Source: Syngnathus acus (Eukaryota; Chordata; Actinopteri; Syngnathiformes; Syngnathidae). Taken from it: a stretch of 64,000 nucleotides of DNA. Position 1 is the stretch's first letter, and each line of letters begins with the position of its first letter. The position numbers and the translations under genes are program-made. Where the stretch lies: the NCBI RefSeq assembly GCF_901709675.1, contig NC_051096.1, positions 7,281,001-7,345,000 of the forward strand, in the 5' to 3' direction. The notes beneath the pieces were generated by a model. It was not told the origin of the DNA. It saw only the letters and a list, made by a program, of their open reading frames with translations, and made no database searches. This document shows positions 12,201 to 24,200 of this stretch, piece by piece.

Positions 12201-15200
12201 CATCAATTAAACTATGACAATTTCTTTACCTTGTCACCCTTTTCACCTTTTGGACCAAAAGGTCCCTCTTGTCCCCTGTCACCCTAATACATCAAATAAA
12301 ATGGAATTAATCATTTAAATTCTCATTCTTATTTTTTTATATATATTTATATATTCTATACATACAGGACTTCCCCTCTCTCCTCTTGCTCCATCAGCAC
12401 CAGCTAAACCGGGTGGGCCAGCCAATCCCTGTTTCAAAAAATAAAAAACGTAATTTCTAAATTCAAAATATTGAAGAAAAAAACATATAATGGAAAAAAA
12501 AATTCACTCACTCGCTCCCCTGGAGGCCCTCTTGGTCCGGGAGGTCCATCATCTCCCTGGAAGGTGTTGAGGGGAACCACATGGACATTAAGTTGTGAGA
12601 TTTGCATAACGAGAAAGTCATATTAAAAAATAAAAATAGTGAGTCGCCATAGCACCTTTGGTCCAGCTTTGCCAGGAAAACCATCCGTTCCACGCTCTCC
12701 TCTGGGCCCCTTAAAAGAAATCAAACAAGTCATACTTGGTACTGTACGGCCCAAATATGCCTCAGTTCAAGTTGCACAATGTAATTGAACTAAAAATGAC
12801 ACAAACCATAGCGCCATCGTTTCCAGGAGCACCGTCCTGCCCATCCTTACCGGGAACACCCTTTTGAAGGTGACAGACATGAAATATGACAGTGTTTGTT
12901 TAATTAAATTTAATAATTTAACTTCAACTCACAGGCTTTCCAGCCTCGCCAGGTTTGCCGGAAAATCCAATTTCACCCGGCAGACCCTTTCAAATGAAAA
13001 AAGGAAATGATCAAATAAACCAGTCAGGTATATGCTGTGTCTTGTTATTATTAATAAATAAATAGAGAATTATGTTTGCTTACAGGTGGGCCAGTGTTGC
13101 CATTTTTCCCCGGCGGTCCCAGTGGACCTATTGGACCCTGCAAAATAAACATTTCCAACCTGAATAAAAGTTACAAGTACAGCAAAATTATTTGGCACAA
13201 CCTCCAAAGTTAATTTGAAGCTCAACGACGCCCTCCAGAGAAGCAAGTCTTTTTTTTTACACTACTTTGAATAATTGAGCAGCCCGCAGTGTTAAAATAT
13301 GAAATAAATTTACATTGTTCTTGCGCATTGCTTAATTCTATGAAAATGAAACACGTCCTTACGATCGGTCCGGGGAGTCCGTCCAATCCGGGCAATCCAC
13401 TTTCACCCTTTTTTCCCTGGAAGACAAATTAAAAAGAAAAAGGCAAAGATGAAAAATAAATGTTTGCTTAGGAAAAGAAATAATGACTCATATTAGTGGA
13501 GCAGCTACAATAAAATTAATTGCAGCATATTTTCATGTTTATAAAGTTAACAGCACTCAGTGGTCAGGAGTTCTCAAACTTTTTATATCAAGTAAAAAAA
13601 ATACTGTTCTCTAAGCACTGCATTCATCATCAACATTTAAATTCAGCTGTAACATTATAACATTATGCACAAATTGAATGGCAATATAGGAAGAAAAAAA
13701 TAAAAATAGGAGGTAAAAAAATGACTGGATTAAAAAGAATTGAGCAGAAAAATTCAAAAAAAGTTCTTAAAGGTTCAATTAAAATGAATGATTAGAAAGG
13801 GAAATACAACTGAACTGTATTCAGGCAGTCATTATTTCTCATACCACTAGAGGGAGCCCCTATAACACAATTTGAGATCCGCTAGTCTGGAAGAAGTCTC
13901 TGTCCTCATTTGTATTCTGCAAGTTACTATTGTCAGTGTTTTAAGTTGAAAACCACTGGGACCAAAGATCCACTTGGTGGATGCTACATAAAAAGAACAC
14001 ACTGCTCATTAATTAGCGCAAAGAATTAACGTTGAGGTTTTCTAAATCGTCTCTGTGGGCTACGATTCATTTAGCAACGAGATTAAACTCTGCTTGCTGT
14101 CACGGGCCGTATGTTTGGTTCGCCGGAGAACATCTCATGAGAGGAAAACCATCCGACTGGAGCTCTCAAGGTTGTTTGTTTGCTAGCAATTAGCATAGTT
14201 CCCTTGTGGAGCACGGCCTTAAAAAGGAACCGGTCAGGGAATAATTTTGGTGCAGATCTGAATGATGGTGCATATGATGGTATTTTTCACACAATTCCTT
14301 AATAATGGATGAACAGACAACTTGTAAAACAATTCTTACCCTTTGCCCAAACTCCCCCGGTTCCCCTGGTATCCCCTGTCGACCCGGAGGACCCTTTGAA
14401 GCAGAAAGCTTGGTTACATCGCTGCCTTTGTGAGCATCCGCATGCATCTGAACATTTCCCAAAAGGAATCATGCGGGAAGAATGAAATCAATTCTTACAG
14501 GTGGTCCTGGTGGGCCGTCAGCCCCAGGAGGCCCTGGAAGCCCAAGTTCTCCCTGAAAATGTTCACATGATTATTAGCGTGTAGAAAAATTATATTACGA
14601 TGGTAACTCACCTTTTCTCCTCTTAGACCCGCTTTTTGGAACTGAGGGGAAAAAAATGATCATAATTAATTGTCACTTGTTTTTTTTCGTATGTGTGTGT
14701 GTGGGTGTTTTTGGTACTGACCACATCACCGGGTAATCCGGGAATTCCTTGCTCCCCCTACAAGACAGTTCCCGCAAGAAGAAAAAAGGCACATCATGTC
14801 AACATTTCCTCGGGCGGCATGATAACGAGTAGTTCCCGATGACAATGTGTGCGCATGGGCGTGACCAGACGAAGAAAGTCGCAGACAAATGAGGGTGCTG
14901 ACTTTGGATGGTACCAAAACAGACAGAGGAATGTCTGGAGTGTTTAAAAGGCTGTTACGAAATGATTTAGAGGCGTGTATTATGACATTATTGTTGGAGA
15001 CGTACCTTATCACCTTTGACCCCACTGGTCCCGGGCAAGCCAGCCTGTCCCCTCAAGCCCTTAAAAATTTAGAAAAAAAATATGACGACGGCGACAAGAC
15101 GCAAATATTCCATACTTTATTCACAACGTACGTCTTTGCCGTGAAATCCAGGTTTTCCGGGTAATCCATCCAAGCCGCGCTCACCCTGAAAAGAGAGATG

Positions 15201-18200
15201 GCGTCAAAGCACATCAAGCTGCCACAAGATGGCAGCAAAGCCCAATGAAGCGCTTCAATTCACGATGACTGGCACCAAGATGGGCGCCAAAGCACTACAT
15301 TTGGCTCAACTCAATTCATCATAATTCCTTAAAACACCACAAGTTGGTGCCAAAGTACTACTTTTATAACACAAAAACACTAGCGTAGTCACTCCGCAGT
15401 GAGAGATAAAAAAAAGGGCTCAGGTAAATGACTTCAAGTATCTTCATCACTTTCTCAAGTACTTCCTTAGTCCTGACCCAAGAAAAAAAAAAATTGCTGA
15501 AGTTGCAGCTTGAACGATAGGCAGCTCATGCGGAACATGTCGCCAAGAAAAGCTTTTGATGGCATTTCAGTACTCTGACAACTTGCTCCACATCCCCGTC
15601 GCCGCCGCCATGTGGCAAAGGCATCAAGGGTCAAGATGAAGTGGCGGCTGACAGGTGGCTCGACCATTCTCGCATGGCGGTGATTGAGGTGTTTTCGTTG
15701 TTTGCCGAAACCTCAGACATCAACAAAGTATCTGCGCCTTTGGGAATGAGCTGCACTGGAGCCAAAATAAGCCCCCACATGCAAAGCGGACAGGAAGTGG
15801 GATGAGTGAATCAAACAAGTCACATCTGTTTACGCAATTTTAAGTCCCTCGGTTTTGCCGAGAGGAACCGCTCTCGTTCTCACTGGCTCTCAGGCAGGAG
15901 CACAAAATGTGCTTGTTTAACTTCACCTTTTCATCGTTTTACCAGATGCGTGGACAAGGTACCTGTTCCCACGGCCGGATTGCATATTTTATGAGTGTAT
16001 TACTCCAAAAAGTTGGAGTAAGAAGCCAAGTGAGAAAACATTTTTAAAAAAATAAAATAAAAAGTAAGTAAAGGTGCAGATTACAAATGCAGCATCACTC
16101 ACGCTTTGTCCTGTTGATCCCTTTTCACCTTTTTTCCCATCGAGACCCTACGAGAAAACACAAAAACAAATCTTACAATACTTAGCATAATTAATAATTG
16201 AATGCAGACACTCACGGAGACGCCTTTTGGTCCTGGTGATCCTTGATAACCTGCGTCACCTTGAACGCCCTGAATCGTACAAAAACACAATCATTTGATT
16301 GTAGCAAGTGTTAGGGTTTGCCTAAAACTGCCACCGGAGGGCGCCAAAGGATTACTTTGGTCGAAACGAAGCTCCTCAGCTCACCTCAAATTGTTTGCTT
16401 AGCACCAAATCAGTAGTGTTGATGCTACAGATATTGATTTTATTGTGAACATGGATCACCCACCTTTTCTCCAATCAGACCAGGAAGTCCTGGAATGCCA
16501 GCCCGCCCAGCTTCTCCCTATCCAAGCAATAAAACAAACACGTGTACCACTTTCAATTCAATCTCAAAATAAATGCGCACAACAAGTATTTACTTTTTCG
16601 CCATTGTCTCCAGATTCGCCGTCGATACCGGGAATACCGCTGACTCCCTGTCACATCGTAGAGAAGAAGAAAAAAAAAAGTCAGGACGGGTCAGCAAACT
16701 GTTTGGGTTGACAAAGCAAACGGGCTGCGAGTCCAGGTTCAGCAACGGCAGACCTTCTCTCCTCTTTGACCGGGGGCACCTGTCAAGCCTATGCCGCCTC
16801 TATCGCCCTGTTAAAACAAAATTGGCGTTATTCACACGGAGCCACACTCGCTGGGGCATGCGGGGAGACGACGGCGTGCTGTCACGACCTGTTAGCGCCA
16901 CAAAAGTCAAAGTTGGTTAGGAGGGGGGTTAGACGCACACAGACATGTCAAAAGTCCGTTTTGCTATGATTTATTGAAGCCTGCTATGGATTTACTACCT
17001 GGATCTTTAAGAAAAAAAAAGTCGGAGTAATGGCTTTAAGGTCGAACAAGGTCTATAGACTGTAATTTGAACACACGTCATTTCTTTCATCCCAGATTAG
17101 GATAAAGACTGTCTCCGCTCACAAGGGGATTGCCCTTGTGAGTACGCCACTGAAAGGTGCAATTAGAGGCAGTGAAAGAAGGATAAGTTCACTTTCACTC
17201 CCGTGCAACTCAATGACCGTTTTTTTGGGGGGGTTTTTTAAGCCGCAGTGCAGGCCTTCACAATTTTTTGCTGTTTAAGCAACAAATTGTGCCCAGCTAT
17301 ATGGCTGAAGAAGGGGGGGTGCATGGAAAAATGAAAATGAAGGTCGTTTTTTCATGCAATTCATGCTGTCGTCAATGTCATTAAAGAGTCAATAAATGTC
17401 TATTTGGGATGTTTGCATGAGATGTTTCGCAACATGTTGTTAATGAGCACGCATGCTGCTAGCAAATGGTGTTTAATAAGGCCCATGCAGCGAGCGAGCG
17501 CCGTGAGCGACAGGTTGACTTACCTTCTCACCTCTTTCACCTCTAACAGAGATGACTTTGCCCTGCAAATAATTAATCGACAGGGATTAATTATTATCGA
17601 GGCTGGCAGAAAGCCAGAAGAGACAGAAGGGAAGCATGCGCTCGGAAATGACTTGTGTGTTTGGCAGTCAAATGAATGGTTCTATCTTTAATTGTTTTTT
17701 TTCATACACTTTCTCCTTTTTCTCCTCTAAGGCCCGGCAGACCGGAGGCACCTCGAGGGCCGGCTTCACCCTGCAAAAATAGTCCAGACATTGAAACAAC
17801 ACCATAAATTATTTTACCAAACTATGACTAAGGGATTGCCGCAGAAGACCTTTTCACCCTTGAGACCGACACGGCCCGGTGCGCCAGCCGCTCCCTGCGG
17901 GGAATCAAAAACCATTCAAGAACAAAAGCCTTGCGGGGTTACAAGTCAAGAGGACGAGCAGAAGGAAAGAAGTCATTCACCTTGTCTCCGGCAGGGCAGG
18001 AGCAATTCGCTTGAGGGCCTCGCTGCTGCTCCACCGAGGTTGGTGTCGGAGTGGGGATCGCGATGGGAGGAGCCTCGGTCGCAATTTTTTTAGGGCACTG
18101 GATTGAGACAAGATATGTCATTTGCACCATATATTGAAAAATGGATCTTTGGGGGGGGGGGGGGGGGGGGGGCGTGCAAAAAGGTCATCTTGAGAAGCTT

Positions 18201-21200
18201 GGTTAGAAAACACGAGCTGTGGTTGCATGTCAGGATATTACTGGATATTGCAATATTTCACTGGAAACCACACTAAGCAGGCCCAAAATAACCTCCAATC
18301 CACAAGATGAGTACTCACAGGCCCATTGGGTAAATCGCAGCAGGTTTCAAGCTCGGCATGTTTGGAGTCACAGTAGATAACCATCCTCTGGAGGTCAAAC
18401 TGCGCCGGAAAGAGACAGGTGAGCGACGCTGCCGGCTATTCAGATTGAGGACGCTTTGCTCACATCAATAGGCACGCTGTCGTATAATCGCTTCCCGATG
18501 ACCGTCTTTCCTTGGATATCGATGTCCTCCCTGTCGCCGATGGGCAGCGTCTGGATTAGTTGACAGTCCAGGTAGAGAGAAACGGTCTTGGCCTCCACGC
18601 TCAGGCCTATCTTATGCCAGTTGCGGTCAAACAGGTTGTCCACTTCCGAGTTCCTGAACACAACTCGGACGGCGTCTTTGGTTAAGCCCACCGCGTTGTA
18701 CTCCACCGCCTTGTTCTCACCGTCCAGCCTGATGGACACCTGACAGGACGGACAGAAGACAGTTACAGGTGGCTAATTTGAGTGCTGTAATATTCACATG
18801 CTAAAATTCAATCTAAAATTGTAACAATAAGTCAAATGAAATCAAATCAGCTCAGAAAAAGTCTTAAAAATAGAGTCATAATAATGCTAGTAATAATAAT
18901 GCTAATCATAATGCTAATAATAATTCAAGTGGACTTTGCGAGAGTGAGTGAGCGGACCTGAGTCGACCTCAACATTTCTCAAAAGCATAATAATCGAGAA
19001 TTTATTGCATTTGTGACTCACCTGTGGGATTCCATATTTGTCAAAGATTTGCCAGAGGTACCAATCTTCTCGTCTTGAGGTTTTCCTGAATTTAAACGTT
19101 GTCACAAAGGCATACTCATCTGGCAGCCCCTGAGGGTACACGCCTCTATGGAAGGAAAGCACATTTTGCACCATTACAAATAATAGTGTATATTATCATC
19201 TCTAATGACCGTGGATTCATCACATGTACAGTTTGAGGCTGGCCTTGAGAACATTGTGTATGAAAAGTCCCTGGGGGGGGGCTAATAAAATTGGATTGTG
19301 CTCGGCGACTTACTCCGTCTGCTGTACGATGGGCATGGTGCCGAGCCGAACGTACGCACTCTGACCCTCGTCTTGTCTGGTACCCAGAATATTTCGGACA
19401 CTGAAGTACTCCATCAGGTCGAAGCCTGCATGCATGAGAACACAGGAGAAGCGCACATACGTCATTGCCCAGCATTGAGGTCAAGTCAGGATTTAAACGG
19501 ACGTCAGTGTCAAACATTGGTTTATGTGTTATAAGCAAGAGGAAAAAACGAGTCACTATCACGGCTAAACTGCCTTTAAGTGCACGTGTGTGCGAGTTTG
19601 TCGCTTGAAGTGGTGTGGCCACAGACCATACGTTCGTGCAGCGTGGAGTGGACACTCCCTCATAAAATAAACAAACGCCGTTGCTATGCCAGCGGCTGCC
19701 CGCGACTAGTTTTTCCAGATGACCTGACAGCCATTTTGTGAATTCCTCACATTAGTATGAATTGTAAATCCATGGCGGGGTTACAAAAGGTTACAATTTA
19801 TCTAGCATTTTTTTTTTTACATAACTTTGCCCTACATAAAAGTCCAATTAGCTTAACGCTAACACATAATAGGAAATGCCATTGATGGGCTAAGAAACAA
19901 TTTTGCTTGATAGCACGTTGTCTTTGGTTTGACAAAATACAAACATGATAAGTCTTTCCAGCTGTCTGATTTGACCTTTATAGCATTGTTTTTTCGGCAC
20001 ATAGCGCCATTGCATGCATAGCTGGCTTTCCTGTTTGCAGGTCACCAGTTTGCATTGTGCACACTTGCACACCACGCCACGCCGCCTCTGTGCGGTTGTT
20101 TGGAGGCCTTCGTTGCTCAGAGTTGTAATTTGGACTGGCGATGCATGCTGTATAATCAAGTCGGAAAAAGTTATTTTGGACGGCTAGGAAAACGACCATT
20201 TGTTCGGAGAGGTGGTAGGGGGGGGAATCTACGGGGAAACGGCAGATGAGTTCACGCACCGGCGGACGCGGCCATGCAGCACGTTCAGACGGAAGGGGCC
20301 GACCAGACGGTGAATACAAATCTGGAATAAACCGCCGCTGTCTTAGTGGTCACAACCTGATATGTAAACTAATCTAAAGTTTGCACTAGAAAAGCAGAAC
20401 ATTCCTTTTTGAGTTTCTGAGCATGTTTCTTGACAGCAGGGCTTGATTGGAATGTTCTTACGAAGACTGAGGAAATAGAAACAGCCAAAAATAATATATC
20501 AATAATATAAAATGTATTTATTTTAATAGTTATATATTTATTGATTACATTTATTATATTATTATATTATAAAAAAGAATATAATGAGCCTGATGTAGGG
20601 ACTAAGGAATAGAATCCATCTTAATTAATGACCCCTCAAGGGGTCAACAGGCTACTACGAGTGGGTGAATAATTTCCCCCTGCAAAAACTAGCTCTCATT
20701 CCACAATGGTAGCAGGAGCGCACGTTAAGTCCTTGCATCTGTTTTTTCTCTCGAAGTGATGCACGTGGGTGGGAGATCCAGACAGGAACTCGCATCCCCC
20801 CGAAAGACACTCGTGTAACAACATCCCAACTTTCTGGAGAAATGCTGTCCAAGGGTTCTGAGAAAGGTTTAACTGGAAAAGGGGGAGTCCATCCCAGAGT
20901 ACAGTTCAACCGTTTTACGAGTCCTACGAGTATTCGAGTGCTGATATCAAGTCATTTTCCTATTTGGAAAGCGTACGTCTCTATGGCACACAGGTTACAT
21001 GAGAAGTACATGAACATGCTACAGACAGTAAGCATGCAGCACCGGACACTTCATTAGGTATACCTGCATCATTTCATCTGATTTAACATAACAGCTATGA
21101 ATATCAAGTATGAATGATCACGTTTGTAGTTTCTATTGGTGTTGAACTACTAGGTCTCATTCTGAGAGTTGTTTTTGTTTGTTTTGCACATACCTGGAAC

Positions 21201-24200
21201 TTGTTGAAGGCCATAACTTGGGCTGTCTTGTTTAAAGCGATCAGGTTGCACGTTCATGTTTGGACACAATACGTCTGAAGGGGAAAAGACACATGTTAGC
21301 ATTACTATGATTAAAAAATCATTTTCAGTTGGCACAACTTATCCAAAACAATAGATTTAACCTAAAAAAGGTCACTGATTGCCCATAGATGCCAATATTG
21401 TGGCAAACCACTAAACGAAGCTCCTCACCTTACTTCAATATAGTTCCTTAACAAATTTGATAGTTTTACCGTAATTTTCGGACTATAAGTCGCACCGGAG
21501 TATAAGTCGCACCAGCCATAAAATGCCCAAAAAAGTGAAAAAAACCCATATATATGTATATAAGTCGCTCCTGAGTATAAGTCGCCCCCCCACCCAAACT
21601 ATGAAAAAAACCCGCGACTTATAGTCCGAAAATTACGGTACATTAAACATGGCAGAAAAACAGCAAATAGGGGACTTTTCAGTAAATATTCCCATTTTGA
21701 ACGGGTGTCACTGTGATGTTTTGAGAAATCCCCTCGACCCTCTAACAGGTGACGTGAAGAACAGACGAATGCCCTTTGACTGTCTGAGAGCAGAGGAGGT
21801 TGTTTTGGTCTAGCGCAAGGGGGCCACTCCAAAGTCAGTCTTATGTTTCCACGCAAACGTATTTTACACATTGCGATGACAGAAGGAAAGACAACACCGG
21901 TGGAATCTAATGGCAGGTTTGCTATTTGTGTAAAGACGCCAGCTCTGTTACTCAAAAACACATCCTGTTGATTCTCTTAAGCCAAAACAAACATATAAAT
22001 TTGACTCGGACATTTTGCGAAAACACACCATGTGTTTCTTGACAATAGCAGCAATGATTCATTTATAAAAAGAAGTCATTTGTTTTCTTAGCTGCTTGTT
22101 TCTGTGTTTATGGGCAAGATGTTTAATTTTGCAATCCAGCCATGAGGTATGCAGCGCTGCATGTTAGCCTTGATTAGCATTAGCAAGTGGGAGGAGTTTT
22201 GTGTTTACTGCATGCATTGCTCTTAATTTCCATTAGACAATTACTACGATTATGAAATTCCAATCAAATCTGACCTATGGTTTATCATTTCTACTCATTC
22301 CATTTTATTGTTTCCCAGCAGAAATTGCACAAGTGCGCGTCACCGCTTTGGAAGTCACGCTGCCATGACACTCGGCACGCCGGACACGAACGGCCGAGCT
22401 ACTCCCTGCACTTGTGGCCCTGCAGGCTATAATTTAAGGATCCGGTTGCGAGTTAAAATGGTAGCAATGCAAAAAAAAAAAAAGCTTGCACTATGGATGG
22501 GAATAGCTCAGACACATTTGCCGATTTATTTGATCAGCGGAAGCTAAATGTTGATTTTTACAACAACTACACATCTATGTATTCATTCAACTCTTGCTAT
22601 TACTTAGAATTTCGATTGTTGGATTTCATTTGGTCATTTCTGTCCTGTTCAATTGCGTCGTCACATACGATGATTCTTTTTTGTTGTTGTTGCAAGTATT
22701 GACTATAAGGTAATTGAACGCTGACGTCAGGGCGGACACACTTAAAAGAAGGAGAGCTGTAATTTTCCGGGTGAAAATAGCCTGCACTGCTCAAGCGACT
22801 CCACCGCTGATATACTTACAGGCTCACTTGTGGTCGTTCGAGAGATTAGGGAAATAAAAACTTGCTGGTAGGGAAAACTTCACCTCCCGCTGTCGTCTAC
22901 ATTTAGGAATTGCCGCCACCCAAGGGGTCAGTTATGCAAGGTTAAAGGGCAGATGCTTTGAAATGAATAGCTGAGCTTTCAAAGAACCACGTTCTGTTTT
23001 TTTAGGGTTCTTTTTAGCTTAGTGACACAATTCAGTGGCAGGTTACAGTGAAACCTGAGAATCCAATCCGATAAAATTAGTCGTGCATTTCCTCTGTGTC
23101 GCCCAAGAAACAAGGCCTCATTTTCTTCCCTCCCGGGGTTATTTTCGGTAGGAATTTGCATGTGTTGGACTAGAACGCATCCATCATTCCCTGTGGTGTA
23201 TTTATATGGGGAAAAATAGTCAGGCACCAACCACTGAGGTACGCGACAAAAAGCATGCACGACAAAGAAAAATATGTAGACGCAGCGGTATAGACTGACC
23301 ACTTGTTGCTAGGAAGAATCAAATCATTTGTGATCCAAAGGAAGACGACTAGCATATTCAGATAAGCCTTTTCTGACATTTAAGGGTGTGCACACTTTTG
23401 CAACCACACCATTTCTGCTCTGTATTTGTGCTACCTGTCCAATTTCAGTCGAGTTGTATAGATTATAGGTTACATTTGAACAGGCAGGGGTGTGCACACT
23501 TTTGATAATCTGTCTCTCTCTCATTGCCAAGTAGTCAAATCTTTTTCCCAGTGAAAAATTGTAAGTGGCTTACTTTCGCACAGCCTCCTCCTGAGTCGCC
23601 CCCTGATTTTATCGATGGCGTTGAAGTCCGTCACGTGGAAGACGTGGGCGTTCTTTGGCTCTGCCGCAATCTCCTCCAGCTCCACCTTGAGTGCTTCGCC
23701 GATGCCCACCGCAAACATTCTGACGCCAGCCTGGGCGGCCGCCCGGGCCGGCTCCAGGACGTAATCCTGACTCCGGCCGTCCGTAAGCAAGATGGCCACC
23801 TTCTGGATCCCTTTGGCGGGTGGCCTCGCTCCGTTTTGCTCCGAAAAGATGTTGTTGGTGGTGTAGCTGATAGCATCTCCCGTCATTGTATTCCCCCCCA
23901 GGTAGCGTATGTTCCTGGCGGCTTCCTTCACCTCCTCCAGGCTCCCGTGTCTCCCCAGGTTGAACTCTGTGGTGGGCCGGTCACTGTAGCGAACCACGGC
24001 CACTCGGGTCTTGTCCGGAGCCACGTCAAAAGACTCCACCAGGTTGGCCACCCATTGCCTGATCTTCTCAAAATTCTCCTTGCCCACACTGGACGAGGTA
24101 TCCAGGATGAAGGCCAAGTCGTAGTGGACGTTTTTGCACCCTGATGCCAACAAAAGAGACGTGAACGTCGTCCTTAACTAAACCTAGCCCAAATTGTCTT

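Noticed and set aside
23524-24144. 206-codon ORF on the plus strand opposite the col22a1 VWA exon
   Set aside because: It mirrors a GC-rich coding exon, has no recognised domain and no signals of its own.
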